From Flemingiibacterium sp045578725 (GTDB lineage: Bacteria; Bacillota; Clostridia; Oscillospirales; CAG-272), in NCBI GenBank assembly GCA_045578725.1, contig JAZNKS010000005.1, forward strand, positions 1 through 64,000: 64,000 nucleotides of DNA. The letters are read 5' to 3'. Positions 7,575 through 16,239 of this stretch are shown here, piece after piece. Within the stretch, counting starts at the first letter, position 1; each line of letters begins with the position of its first letter. The notes under the pieces are model-generated. The model searched no databases. It was not told the origin of the DNA and saw only the letters and a list, made by a program, of their open reading frames with translations. Made by a program: the position numbers and the translations under genes.

Positions 7575-7963
7575 CAAAAAATGAGCTTCTTCGGGAGCAG
7601 ATTCTCCGCATGAGCGGCGTCAATCCCCGCAAGTGCATGAAATGCGGCAAGTGCTCCGGCACCTGCCCCTCCTATGACGAGATGGAATACCATCCCCATC
7701 AGTTTGTCTATATGGTCGAAAACGGCGAGATCGAGCCCCTGCTGGAGTCCCAGTCCGTTTACAAATGCCTGACCTGCTTTGCCTGCGTGGAGCGCTGTCC
7801 CCGCGGCGTGGAGCCGGCCAAGCTTATCGAAGCCGTCCGCACTCTCGCCGTCCGCGAGAAGGGAAAAAATCACATGAAGCCCGACGACATCCCCGCTCTT
7901 CTCGGTGAGGAGATGCCGCAGCAGGCCATCATGAGTGCGCTTCGCAAGTATTCCAAATCGTAA
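7571..7963 (+). CDS. hdrC: HdrC-like 4Fe-4S subunit
   Basis: A 130-residue protein with two [4Fe-4S] motifs of HdrC: CMKCGKCSGTCP (about residues 19-30) and CLTCFACVERCP (about 60-71). It conducts electrons between HdrA and HdrB. The start overlaps the hdrB stop by 4 bp, a sign of coupled translation. The order hdrB-hdrC-hdrA is the same compact module found in many anaerobic bacteria. The second motif has Phe-Ala between cysteines where Gly-X is more usual, but all four ligands are present. Confidence 0.92.
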   Translation: MTKNELLREQILRMSGVNPRKCMKCGKCSGTCPSYDEMEYHPHQFVYMVENGEIEPLLESQSVYKCLTCFACVERCPRGVEPAKLIEAVRTLAVREKGKNHMKPDDIPALLGEEMPQQAIMSALRKYSKS

Positions 7964-7987
7964 GGAACGAAAGGAAATCACAGAACC

Positions 7988-9985
7988 ATGCAAAGAATCG
8001 GAGTATTCGTATGCTGGTGCGGTTCGAACATCGCCGGAACGGTTGATGTCAAGCTCGTCGCCAAGGCCCTCTCAACGGAGCCGGGCGTCGTCTTCTCCAC
8101 CGATTATCAGTATATGTGTTCCCAGGCCGGTCAGGACATGATTAAGGATGCCATCGCCGAGCATAAGCTGGGCGGCATTGTCATCTGCTCCTGCTCCCCC
8201 CGTATGCACGAGGCCACCTTCCGCAAGACCGCGGCGGCGGCCGGACTCAACCCCTATATGGTTGAAATCGCCAACATCCGCGAGCAGTGCTCGTGGGTTC
8301 ATAAGGATATCGATGTCGGCACCGGCAAGGCAATCATGCTCGGCAAGGCCGCCATCGCCAAGGTCAATCTGAACGCCCCGCTCATCCCCGGCAAGTCCCC
8401 TGTCACCAAGCGGGCGCTGGTCATCGGCGGCGGCATCGCCGGCATCCAGACCGCGCTCGACATTGCCGATGCGGGCTTCCCCGTCGATATTGTCGAAACC
8501 AAGCCGACCATCGGCGGCAAGATGGCGCAGCTGGATAAAACCTTCCCGACCCTCGACTGCGCCGCCTGCATCCTCACCCCGAAGATGGTGGATGCCGGTC
8601 AGCACGAGAACATCCGCATCTTCTCCTATTCCGAGGTCGCCGCTGTCAAGGGCTTCGTCGGAAACTTTGACGTGACCATCAAAAAGAAGGCCCGCTATGT
8701 CAAGGAGGATCTCTGTACCGGATGCGGTCTGTGCACCGAAAAATGTCCGCAGAAAAAGGTTCCCAACGAATTCAATCTCGGCATGGACAACCGCCGTGCC
8801 ATCTACATTCCCTTCGCGCAGGCTGTTCCGAAGGTCGCCACCATCGATGCCGATTACTGCACCATGCTGAAATCCGGCAAGTGCGGCGTCTGCTCCAAGG
8901 TCTGCACCGTCGGCGCCATCGATTACAAGGCACAGGACGAATTCATCGAGGAAAAGTACGGCGCGATCGTGGTCGCCACCGGCTACAATCCCATCTCCAT
9001 GGAGAAATTCGATGAATACGCCTACAGCCAGTCCAAGGATGTCATCACCTCCCTCGAATTCGAGCGGCTGACCAATGCTGCCGGTCCGACCGCCGGCAAG
9101 CTCCTCCGTCCCTCCGACGGCGAGCATCCGCACAAGATCGTCTTCGTGCAGTGTGTCGGCTCCCGGTGCGAGAACTGCGCCGAGAAGGGCAAGGAATACT
9201 GCTCCAAGATCTGCTGTATGTACACCGCCAAGCACGCGATGCTGACCCGGGACAAGTATCCGGATACGGATGTCACCGTCTTCACCATCGATGTGCGCAC
9301 CCCCGGCAAGGCGTTCGATGAATTCTACCGCCGCGCCGTGGAGGAATACGGCGTTCACTACATCAAGGGTATGGTCGGCAAGATCTCGCCCGAGGGCAAG
9401 GTTCTGAAGGTGCAGGGCTCCGATCTCATTTCGGGCAAGCAGCTTCACATCGATGCCGATCTGGTCGTTCTGGCCGCCGCCATCGAGCCGGACAAATCCG
9501 CCCGCCCGCTGGCCACGATGCTCACCGCATCCATGGATACCAACGACTTCTTCACCGAGGCCCACCCCAAGCTCCGTCCGGTCGAATCGCCCACCGCGGG
9601 TGTCTTCCTCTCCGGCTGCTGCCAGGGCCCCAAAGATATTCCCGAAACCGTTTCCCAGGCATCGGCCGCGGCCGCCAAGGTCATCGGCCTGCTCGTCAAG
9701 GATCAGCTGACCGGCAATCCCTGTGTCGCCGAGTCGAATGAGCTGATGTGCAACGGCTGCTCCTCCTGTGAAAAGGTATGTCCCTACGGTGCCATCTCCT
9801 ATGAGGAGAAGGAATTCCGTATGCCCGACCGTTCGACGCGGATCCGCCGCGTGGCAAAGGTCAATCCCGCCGTCTGCCAGGGCTGCGGCTGCTGTACCGT
9901 CGTCTGCCCGTCCGGCGCGATGGATCTGAACGGCTTCAAAAACGATCAAATCATGGCGGAGGTGGATGCATTATGCCGGAACTGA
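7988..9985 (+). CDS. hdrA: HdrA-like bifurcating flavoprotein
   Basis: A 665-residue protein of HdrA size. Domains in order: N-terminal cysteine segment (VCWCGSN and ICSCSPRMHE, residues about 9-75), FAD domain with IGGGIAG (about 144-150), an inserted ferredoxin motif CTGCGLCTEKCP, a conserved CAACILTP near the flavin, and a C-terminal pair of [4Fe-4S] motifs CNGCSSCEKVCP and CQGCGCCTVVCP. HdrA holds the FAD at which electrons are bifurcated to ferredoxin and to HdrBC in characterised complexes. Its 3' end overlaps the MvhD/FlxD gene by 13 bp. Bifurcation here is inferred from the family. Confidence 0.93.
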   Translation: MQRIGVFVCWCGSNIAGTVDVKLVAKALSTEPGVVFSTDYQYMCSQAGQDMIKDAIAEHKLGGIVICSCSPRMHEATFRKTAAAAGLNPYMVEIANIREQCSWVHKDIDVGTGKAIMLGKAAIAKVNLNAPLIPGKSPVTKRALVIGGGIAGIQTALDIADAGFPVDIVETKPTIGGKMAQLDKTFPTLDCAACILTPKMVDAGQHENIRIFSYSEVAAVKGFVGNFDVTIKKKARYVKEDLCTGCGLCTEKCPQKKVPNEFNLGMDNRRAIYIPFAQAVPKVATIDADYCTMLKSGKCGVCSKVCTVGAIDYKAQDEFIEEKYGAIVVATGYNPISMEKFDEYAYSQSKDVITSLEFERLTNAAGPTAGKLLRPSDGEHPHKIVFVQCVGSRCENCAEKGKEYCSKICCMYTAKHAMLTRDKYPDTDVTVFTIDVRTPGKAFDEFYRRAVEEYGVHYIKGMVGKISPEGKVLKVQGSDLISGKQLHIDADLVVLAAAIEPDKSARPLATMLTASMDTNDFFTEAHPKLRPVESPTAGVFLSGCCQGPKDIPETVSQASAAAAKVIGLLVKDQLTGNPCVAESNELMCNGCSSCEKVCPYGAISYEEKEFRMPDRSTRIRRVAKVNPAVCQGCGCCTVVCPSGAMDLNGFKNDQIMAEVDALCRN

Positions 9986-10416
9986 ACAACAAGCCCTTCA
10001 AGCCGCTGATTGTTGCCTTCTGCTGCAACTGGTGCTCCTATGCGGGCGCCGATCTTGCCGGCAACAACCGTCTTGCCTACCCGGCGGATGTCAAGATCAT
10101 CCGCGTTCCCTGCTCCTGCCGTGTCAATCCCACCTTCATCCTGCGCGCGTTCCAGCGCGGCGCGGACGGTGTCATCCTCTGCGGATGCCATCCCGGTGAC
10201 TGCCATTACACCTCGGGCAACTATTACACCCGCCGCCGCATGGCGCTCCTCTTCTCGATGCTCGATTATCTGGGCATCGAAAAGGATCGCGTCCGTGTCG
10301 AGTGGGTATCGGCTGCGGAGGGCGCCAAGTTCGCCGCAACGATGAACGATTTCACCGAAAAGGTCATCGCCCTCGGTGAGAACAAAAGACTGGAGGATCT
10401 GCGATGCAAACAGTAA
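9973..10416 (+). CDS. flxD: MvhD/FlxD-type [2Fe-2S] subunit
   Basis: A 147-residue MvhD-family protein. Family features are FCCNWCSYAGADLAG near the N-terminus, PCSCRVNP, and the CGCHPGDCHY block that carries the cluster ligands. MvhD links HdrA to the electron donor, hydrogenase in methanogens or the NADH module in Flx-Hdr complexes. No hydrogenase large subunit lies in the window, and an FNR-type NADH subunit follows, so the Flx reading is preferred. It overlaps hdrA by 13 bp and the next gene by 13 bp. Confidence 0.9.
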   Translation: MPELNNKPFKPLIVAFCCNWCSYAGADLAGNNRLAYPADVKIIRVPCSCRVNPTFILRAFQRGADGVILCGCHPGDCHYTSGNYYTRRRMALLFSMLDYLGIEKDRVRVEWVSAAEGAKFAATMNDFTEKVIALGENKRLEDLRCKQ

Positions 10417-11393
10417 CGAGAGAGATTCTGCTGCAGAAGGCCGTTTCCCTGCTGGAGAGCGGCCGTGTCAGCCGTGTGCTCGGCTGGAAGAAGGGCGAAT
10501 TCGATGCCGATGTCACGCCGGCCGTCTTCGAAACGGCCGATGAGCTTGCTTCGGATTTCGTCTGGAACGATTTCTGCGGCGCCAACTTTTCCAAGTATCT
10601 GATCGCGGAAACCCGCAAGGACGGCAAGGTTCTGGTCTTCCTCAAGCCCTGCGACACCTACAGCTTCAATCAGCTCCTGACCGAGCACCGCTTCGACCGC
10701 GAGAAGGTCTATGCCATCGGCATCCCCTGCGTTGGAATGCTGGATGACGGCAAAATCAAGGAGCTTGCCGAAAGTTATTCGGGCGTGGAATCCGACGGGG
10801 ATACCGTCACCGTTCACACCCTCTATGACGGCGACCTTTCGCTGGCCCGTGCCGATCTTCTGGCCGAGCGCTGCAAAAACTGCAAGTCGAAGAAGCACGT
10901 CGCCTATGATGAGCTGCTCGGCGAGGAGGGAGATCTTCTCGACTCCGCCCGCTTTGATGAGGTGGCAAAAATCGAGGCCATGACCCCCGACGAGCGCTTC
11001 GCCTTCTGGCAGGGTGAGCTGTCCCGGTGCATCCGCTGCAATGCCTGCCGCGATGTCTGCCCGGCCTGCACCTGCGAAACCTGCGTATTCAACAATCCCA
11101 AGTCCGGCGTGGAAACCAAGGCGCCGGCCAGCTCCTTTGAGGAGCAGATGTTCCACATCATCCGCGCCTTCCATGTGGCCGGACGGTGCACCGACTGCGG
11201 CGAATGCTCGCGTGTCTGCCCGCAGAACATCCCGCTCCATCTGCTCAACCGCAAATTCATCAAGGATATCAATGAGCTGTACGGCGAGTATCAGGCCGGT
11301 GCCGAGGTTGGAAGCCGCGCCCCGCTGATTGACTTCACCGTGGACGATCCCGAGGCCGCCGAGGCGGTGGAAAGAGGTGGCAAGGATGCGTAA
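10404..11393 (+). CDS. flxC: FlxC-like 4Fe-4S electron-transfer protein
   Basis: A 329-residue iron-sulfur protein. The N-terminal ~200 residues resemble the FrhB/FdhB-type fold (segments FLKPCDTYSFNQL, GIPCVGML and CKNCKSKKH). Two [4Fe-4S] motifs follow, CIRCNACRDVCPACTC (about residues 209-224) and CTDCGECSRVCP. It lies between the MvhD and AsrA-like subunits, as FlxC does in FlxABCD-HdrABC clusters such as that of Desulfovibrio vulgaris. Assignment to FlxC rather than another ferredoxin subunit rests mainly on gene order. It overlaps both neighbours by a few bases. Confidence 0.75.
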   Translation: MQTVTREILLQKAVSLLESGRVSRVLGWKKGEFDADVTPAVFETADELASDFVWNDFCGANFSKYLIAETRKDGKVLVFLKPCDTYSFNQLLTEHRFDREKVYAIGIPCVGMLDDGKIKELAESYSGVESDGDTVTVHTLYDGDLSLARADLLAERCKNCKSKKHVAYDELLGEEGDLLDSARFDEVAKIEAMTPDERFAFWQGELSRCIRCNACRDVCPACTCETCVFNNPKSGVETKAPASSFEEQMFHIIRAFHVAGRCTDCGECSRVCPQNIPLHLLNRKFIKDINELYGEYQAGAEVGSRAPLIDFTVDDPEAAEAVERGGKDA

Positions 11394-12408
11394 AATCTCC
11401 CTTTCCCGGATCGATGAGCTGTTTGCGGCCATCGCCGGCAAAATGAAGCTCTACATCCCTGTTGACGGCAAGACCGGCGCGAATTTTGAACTTTGGGCCG
11501 AGGGCAAGACCCTTTCAAAAGCGCTCAAAACCGTCCGCTCCCCCAAGGATTTCTTCTTCCCGCAGACCGAGGATCTGATGGCCTTCAAGACCGAGGGCAA
11601 GAAGATCGAGATCATCGATACCCGAAAAGAATGCGAGGATTTCGTGATTTTCGGTGCGCGTGCCTGCGATGTCCGCAGCTTCGCGGTGCTTGACAATGTC
11701 TTCCTCTCCGATCCGGTGGATACCTATTACAAGAACCGCCGCGAGCACGGCATTATCGTTTCCCTTGCCTGCACCCGTCCTGCCGAGACCTGCTTCTGTC
11801 AGACCTTTGACATCGATGCGGCCGATCCCGAGGGCGATGTTGTCTGCCATATGAGCGAGGATACCCTGTATCTGGATGCGAAATCGGACAAGGGCGAGGC
11901 TCTGCTTGCCTCCCTCTCCGGCCTCCTTGAGGATGCCGATCCCACGCCTGCCGCCGAGCAGAAGGCCCTGATCCGCGAGCGGATGGCCAAGCTTCCGCTG
12001 GCCGATCTTACGAAGGATGCCTTCGGCCCGGGCAAGACCGATACCTTCTTCGACTCGCCCAAGTGGAAGGAGCTCTCCGAAGCCTGCCTCGGATGCGGCA
12101 CCTGCACCTTTGTCTGCCCGACCTGTCAGTGCTATGACATCCGCGACTTCAAGACCAACACCGGAGTCACCCGCTACCGCTGCTGGGATTCCTGTATGTA
12201 TTCGGAATTCACCAAAATGTCCGCCGGCCAGCCCCGCCTCACGCAGGTGGAACGCTTCCGCCAGCGCTTCATGCACAAGCTCGTCTACTATCCCGAGCGC
12301 TACAACGGCCTCTATTCCTGCGTCGGCTGCGGCCGGTGTCTGGAGAAGTGCCCGATCCGCATGAATATCGTCAAAGTTATGAAGGAATTAGGAGGCAGCA
12401 ATGAATAA
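11386..12408 (+). CDS. flxB: FlxB-like (AsrA-type) 4Fe-4S protein
   Basis: About 340 residues from MRKISLSRID at 11386, chosen for the purine-rich gaggtggcaagg just upstream; it overlaps flxC by 8 bp. The protein resembles the anaerobic sulfite reductase A subunit family: a long cluster-free N-terminal domain followed by C-terminal motifs CLGCGTCTFVCPTCQC and CVGCGRCLEKCP. In Flx complexes this subunit relays electrons from the NADH-oxidising subunit. The next gene overlaps by 8 bp and encodes that subunit. No sulfite reductase catalytic subunit (AsrC, sirohaem) is present, which argues against sulfite reduction. Confidence 0.8.
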   Translation: MRKISLSRIDELFAAIAGKMKLYIPVDGKTGANFELWAEGKTLSKALKTVRSPKDFFFPQTEDLMAFKTEGKKIEIIDTRKECEDFVIFGARACDVRSFAVLDNVFLSDPVDTYYKNRREHGIIVSLACTRPAETCFCQTFDIDAADPEGDVVCHMSEDTLYLDAKSDKGEALLASLSGLLEDADPTPAAEQKALIRERMAKLPLADLTKDAFGPGKTDTFFDSPKWKELSEACLGCGTCTFVCPTCQCYDIRDFKTNTGVTRYRCWDSCMYSEFTKMSAGQPRLTQVERFRQRFMHKLVYYPERYNGLYSCVGCGRCLEKCPIRMNIVKVMKELGGSNE

Positions 12409-13231
12409 CGAACCGCTGATTCCCGCGCTCGGCGTTGTTACCAACATCCGGCGCGACACCCCGGACGTCAAAACCTTCCGCGTGGTCACGCCCGACGGTG
12501 TGAAGCCCTTTATCCATAAGCCCGGCCAGTGCGCGATGCTCTCCGTTCCGGGTGTCGGTGAGGGTATGTTCTCCATCACCTCCTCGCCGACCAACGAGGA
12601 ATTCATGGAATTTTCGATCAAGAAGTGCGGCTGTGTGACCGAATGGCTTCACGCCATGGAGCCCGGCCAGCAGATCACGATCCGCGGCCCCTACGGCAAC
12701 GCCTTCCCGGTGGACACCGAATTCGTCGGCCGCGATATGCTCTTCATCGCCGGCGGTATCGGCCTTGCGCCCCTGCGCTCGGTCATCAATTACTGCCGTC
12801 ATTACCGCGATCGCTACGGCCGGATCGACATTGTCTACGGCTCCCGCTCCAAGGACGATCTCGTGGATTATCAGGAGATCCTCGATGAGTGGATGGTCGA
12901 TGACAATGTTCACGTCCATCTGACCATCGACCGCGAGCAGGAAGGCTGGGACGGCCATGTCGGCTTCGTTCCCAATTACGTCAAGGAGCTCGGCTTTGAA
13001 ACCGAAAACCGGACGGCGATCCTCTGCGGCCCCCCGATCATGATCAAGTTCACCCTGCAGGGTCTGATCGATCTCGGATTTGAAAAATCGCAGATCTACA
13101 CCACCCTTGAGATGCGCATGAAGTGCGGCATCGGCAAGTGCGGCCGCTGCAACGTCGGCTCGAAGTACATCTGCAAGGACGGCCCCGTCTTCCGCTTTGA
13201 TGAGCTGGACGAGCTGCCCGACGAATATTGA
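12401..13231 (+). CDS. flxA: FlxA-like NAD(P)H:flavin oxidoreductase subunit
   Basis: A 276-residue ferredoxin-NADP reductase-type protein. The N-terminal barrel carries the flavin motif (MFSITSSP), the central Rossmann domain the nucleotide motif FIAGGIGLAPLRS (about residues 113-125) and CGPPIM, and the C-terminus a [2Fe-2S] site of the PyrK/AsrB type, CGIGKCGRCNVGSKYICKDG. It would oxidise NADH and feed FlxB, FlxC and FlxD. It is the last gene of the Hdr-Flx module; a metallo-hydrolase gene starts 16 bp downstream. NADH versus NADPH preference cannot be read with certainty. Confidence 0.85.
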   Translation: MNNEPLIPALGVVTNIRRDTPDVKTFRVVTPDGVKPFIHKPGQCAMLSVPGVGEGMFSITSSPTNEEFMEFSIKKCGCVTEWLHAMEPGQQITIRGPYGNAFPVDTEFVGRDMLFIAGGIGLAPLRSVINYCRHYRDRYGRIDIVYGSRSKDDLVDYQEILDEWMVDDNVHVHLTIDREQEGWDGHVGFVPNYVKELGFETENRTAILCGPPIMIKFTLQGLIDLGFEKSQIYTTLEMRMKCGIGKCGRCNVGSKYICKDGPVFRFDELDELPDEY

Positions 13232-13247
13232 TTGGAGGCTTTGAATC

Positions 13248-14081
13248 ATGGAATTTCAGTTTCTCGGAACGGCGGCGGCCGAGGGCGTTCCCGCCCTCTG
13301 GTGCAACTGCGAGGTCTGCAAAAAATCCCGCAAGGCCGGCGGCCGTGCGCTCCGCACCCGCTCGCAGGCCATCATCGACGGCAAACTGCTGATCGATTTC
13401 CCCGCCGACACCCTGATGCACATTCTTCAGAACGGCATTGATCTTCTGAATGTGGATCACTGCCTGATCACCCATTCGCACAGCGATCATCTGTATGCCA
13501 CGGATGTGGCCATGATCCGTCCCGGCTTTGCGCATCTGCCCGATGGCTACAAGCTGACCTTCCACGGCAGCGCAAAAATGGCAGAGAAGCTGCTTCCCGT
13601 TGTAAAGCCACTTGCCGATTCGATCGGTGTGACCGGCTTCGAGGAGATTCTTCCCTTCACCCCTGTGAAGGTTGGCGACTACACGGTGACGGCACTTCCC
13701 GCGATCCACGATCCCGGCTCAGGCCCCGTCTTCTATCAGATTTCCGACGGCGAAAAGACCGTTCTCTACGCACATGACACCCATTTCTTCCATGACGATG
13801 TCTGGGCTTACTTTGAGAAGACAAAGCCGCATTTTGACATGGTATCCCTTGACTGCACCAACACCTGCCTGCCGCTGACCTATGTCGGCCATATGGGCCT
13901 TGCCGAGAATGTGCAGGTCAAAAAGAAGATGCTTGAAATGGGCATTGCCGATGAAAATACCGTTTTCGTCTGCCATCACTTCTCGCACAACGGCATAAAC
14001 GCCGCTTATGACGATTTCGTACCGGTCGCGGCAAAGGAAGGCTTCCTCGTTTCGTACGACGGCATGAAGCTGACCGTATAA
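13248..14081 (+). CDS. PhnP-like metallo-beta-lactamase-fold hydrolase 1
   Basis: A 277-residue MBL-fold protein. The N-terminus has a CxCxxC zinc knuckle (WCNCEVCKKS) typical of PhnP-like phosphodiesterases, followed by the metal motif THSHSDHL, a second-half His (LPAIHDPGSG), the Asp of YAHDTHFF and the C-terminal His of CHHFSHNG. It would hydrolyse a phosphodiester or similar ester in the cytosol. It is followed 10 bp later by a clear paralogue, indicating tandem duplication. Its place between the Hdr-Flx genes and frdBA is unexplained; substrate unknown. Confidence 0.8.
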   Translation: MEFQFLGTAAAEGVPALWCNCEVCKKSRKAGGRALRTRSQAIIDGKLLIDFPADTLMHILQNGIDLLNVDHCLITHSHSDHLYATDVAMIRPGFAHLPDGYKLTFHGSAKMAEKLLPVVKPLADSIGVTGFEEILPFTPVKVGDYTVTALPAIHDPGSGPVFYQISDGEKTVLYAHDTHFFHDDVWAYFEKTKPHFDMVSLDCTNTCLPLTYVGHMGLAENVQVKKKMLEMGIADENTVFVCHHFSHNGINAAYDDFVPVAAKEGFLVSYDGMKLTV

Positions 14082-14091
14082 GGAGAGCACC

Positions 14092-14925
14092 ATGCGCTTC
14101 ACCTATCTCGGTACCTCGACCGCTGAAGGGCTTCCGACCCTTTCCTGCAAATGCCCGGTCTGTGAGCGCTCCCGTGCGCTCGGCGGCCGCAATCTCCGCA
14201 CCCGGATGCAGGCAATGATCGACGGAAAGCTTCTCCTTGACTTCGGCCCGGAAACCCTTGCGCATTTTCAGCGGGAGGGCCTCTGTCTCGCCGATTTCAC
14301 GGATGTGCTGATCACCCATTCCCACGAGGATCATCTGGATCCCGTGAATGTGCTGATTCTGCAGGAGGGCTATTCTCATCCGCCGAAGGGCACGCACATC
14401 ACCTTCCACGGCACCGAACCGGTCGGCGACCGGATCCGGCAATGGCTTGACGGTCAGCTGAAGAAGGAGGGCACTGCATCCTTTGATGCCATCACGCCTT
14501 TTGTTCCCTTCCGGGCCTCCGCTTACACCGTCACGCCGCTTCCTGCCACCCACGCGCCGAAGACCGGCCCGGTAATCTACCAGATCACCGACGGAGACAA
14601 ATCTGTTCTCTATGCCCACGATACCAACCTTTTTTCCGAAGAAGTCTGGAATTACTGGAAGTCCAATCCGATCCGCTTTGATTTTGTCAGCCTTGACTGC
14701 ACCTATGCATTGGCCGAATGTGAAAATACCGGTCACATGAATTTCGAGCGCAACAAGCTGACCCGTGAGCGGATGCTTTCTATGGGTCTTGCCGACAGCA
14801 AAACCCGATTTGTCTGCAGTCACTTTTCTCACAACGGCGGAGCGGTCGCCTGGGATGACTTCGCGCCGATTGCCGAAAAGGAAGGCTTTGAAACCTCTTT
14901 TGACGGCATGACGATTGAAATCTGA
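14092..14925 (+). CDS. PhnP-like metallo-beta-lactamase-fold hydrolase 2
   Basis: A 277-residue paralogue of the preceding protein, the same length and with all motifs kept: LSCKCPVCERS, THSHEDHL, LPATHAPKTG, YAHDTNLF and CSHFSHNG. The site aaggagag precedes the ATG. Retention of every metal ligand in both copies suggests both are active, perhaps on different substrates. The pair may act together as a heterodimer or serve separate steps. No phosphonate (phn) genes are nearby, so the PhnP name is only a fold-level label. Confidence 0.8.
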   Translation: MRFTYLGTSTAEGLPTLSCKCPVCERSRALGGRNLRTRMQAMIDGKLLLDFGPETLAHFQREGLCLADFTDVLITHSHEDHLDPVNVLILQEGYSHPPKGTHITFHGTEPVGDRIRQWLDGQLKKEGTASFDAITPFVPFRASAYTVTPLPATHAPKTGPVIYQITDGDKSVLYAHDTNLFSEEVWNYWKSNPIRFDFVSLDCTYALAECENTGHMNFERNKLTRERMLSMGLADSKTRFVCSHFSHNGGAVAWDDFAPIAEKEGFETSFDGMTIEI

Positions 14926-14941
14926 AAGGAAGGAATGGGTT

Positions 14942-15532
14942 ATGGAAAAAATTATGCTTTTCAACGGAAAGAATCTGGACGGCTGGAAGAGTGTCAACGG
15001 AGGCGCTCCCGTCTGGGAGGTAAAGGACGGCATTCTCACCGTAAAGCCGCTTTCCGGCAACATTTACACCGATATCACCTTCGGCGATGCCATGCTTCAT
15101 CTGGAATGGATGGAGCCGGATATGCCCGAGGCAACCGGTCAGGATAAGGGAAACAGCGGCATCTTCCTTCAGGGCCGCTATGAGCTTCAGGTGCTGGATT
15201 CCTACGGCATCGAGCCGCCGACCATGAGCGACTGCGGCGGCATCTACAGCCAGTTCCCGCCGCTGACCAATGCCTGCCGTCCCGCGCTGGAATGGCAGAG
15301 CTACGATATCCTCTTCCGTGCGCCCCGCTTCGATGAGGGCGGTGCCGTCACAGAGCACGCACGGGTCACGATTCTGCAGAACGGTCTGCCGATTCACAAC
15401 AATGTGATCCTGCCCCGGACCTGCCCCGGCGGTCTCTTTTCTGCCTCGGATGAGGTGGCAGAAGGCCCGCTGATGCTTCAGGATCACGGCAATCCCGTCA
15501 GCTTCCGGAATATCTGGATGATCCGACTTTGA
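14942..15532 (+). CDS. DUF1080-family protein (LamG-like fold)
   Basis: About 196 residues from MEKIMLFNGKNLDGWK; the ATG at 14942 follows aaaggaagg, so an upstream start at 14915 is less likely. The opening LFNGKNLDGW, the middle SGIFLQGRYELQVLDS and the ending NPVSFRNIWMI are hallmarks of DUF1080, a concanavalin-like fold found in secreted and cytosolic glycoside-acting proteins; some members hydrolyse 3-keto-disaccharides. No signal peptide is visible. Gfo/Idh/MocA oxidoreductases elsewhere in the window could supply 3-keto sugars, but in this operon its role is unknown. Confidence 0.8.
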   Translation: MEKIMLFNGKNLDGWKSVNGGAPVWEVKDGILTVKPLSGNIYTDITFGDAMLHLEWMEPDMPEATGQDKGNSGIFLQGRYELQVLDSYGIEPPTMSDCGGIYSQFPPLTNACRPALEWQSYDILFRAPRFDEGGAVTEHARVTILQNGLPIHNNVILPRTCPGGLFSASDEVAEGPLMLQDHGNPVSFRNIWMIRL

Positions 15533-15550
15533 TTTGATAAGGAGAACCCC

Positions 15551-16225
15551 ATGAGCAACACAGTTAATGTTTATCTGTTCGGCAAAAAGTATGAAGTGCC
15601 GGACGATCTGACCATCATGCGCGCGATGGAATATGCCGGCTATCAGCTGGTGCGCGGATGCGGATGCCGGAACGGCTTCTGCGGCGCCTGTGCCACCATC
15701 TACCGCATTCAGGGTGAGCGCGAGCTTAAAACCTGCCTTGCCTGCCAGACCAAGGTGGAGGACGGTATGTACATCGCCACCCTGCCCTTCTTCCCGCTGG
15801 TCAAGCAGATCTATGACATCGAGAAGATTCCCGCCACCCAGCAGATTATGATGCAGCTCTATCCGGAGATCTACGCCTGTGTCGGCTGCAATGCCTGCAC
15901 AAAGAACTGCACCCAGAGCCTCAATGTCATGCAGTACATCGCTTATGCCCAGCGCGGCGAATTTGAGAAGTGCGCCGAGGAGTCCTTCGACTGCGTTATG
16001 TGCGGCGTCTGCTCAACCCGCTGCCCTGCCGGCATCTCGCATCCGCAGGTTGCCATGCTGGCCCGCCGCATCAACGGCAAGTATCTGGCGCCGAAGACCG
16101 GTCATCTGGAGGACCGCGTCCGCGAAATCAAGGACGGCACCTTCAACGATCTGATCGAAGCGCTGATGGGCAAGCCGGTGGAGGAGCTCAAGGAGCTCTA
16201 CAACAACCGGGACATTGAGAAGTAA
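15551..16225 (+). CDS. frdB: Fumarate reductase iron-sulfur subunit
   Basis: A 224-residue FrdB/SdhB-type subunit. The N-terminal [2Fe-2S] domain shows CGCRNGFCGAC and the fourth ligand in LACQ (about residues 37-62). The C-terminal helical domain shows CVGCNACTKNCTQ and CVMCGVCSTRCP. The first motif ends in Cys-Thr rather than the usual Cys-Pro, and both have the CxxCxxCxxxC spacing of [4Fe-4S] sites, where ordinary FrdB has one [3Fe-4S] site. It is shorter than methanogen TfrB because the HdrB-like half is missing; a separate hdrB is in the same operon. No membrane anchor gene (frdC/frdD) follows. frdA starts 14 bp downstream. Confidence 0.9.
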   Translation: MSNTVNVYLFGKKYEVPDDLTIMRAMEYAGYQLVRGCGCRNGFCGACATIYRIQGERELKTCLACQTKVEDGMYIATLPFFPLVKQIYDIEKIPATQQIMMQLYPEIYACVGCNACTKNCTQSLNVMQYIAYAQRGEFEKCAEESFDCVMCGVCSTRCPAGISHPQVAMLARRINGKYLAPKTGHLEDRVREIKDGTFNDLIEALMGKPVEELKELYNNRDIEK

Positions 16226-16239
16226 GAGGAGGGATTTTC

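Noticed and set aside
4560..7577. A 1005-codon open frame on the minus strand opposite fumC to hdrB
   Set aside because: It is antisense to four clear genes, has a repetitive Gly/Asp/Val composition typical of antisense frames in GC-rich coding DNA, and matches no family.
8072..9949. A 625-codon minus-strand frame opposite hdrA
   Set aside because: Same reason: an antisense shadow of a gene with all HdrA motifs.
9973..10416. MvhD as evidence of a hydrogenase-linked Hdr complex
   Set aside because: No MvhA or MvhG gene is present, and an FNR-type NAD(P)H subunit lies in the same operon, so NADH is the more likely donor.
11386..13231. AsrA/AsrB-type anaerobic sulfite reductase
   Set aside because: The sirohaem catalytic subunit AsrC is missing and the genes lie within an Hdr-Flx module, where AsrA/AsrB-like subunits are normal.
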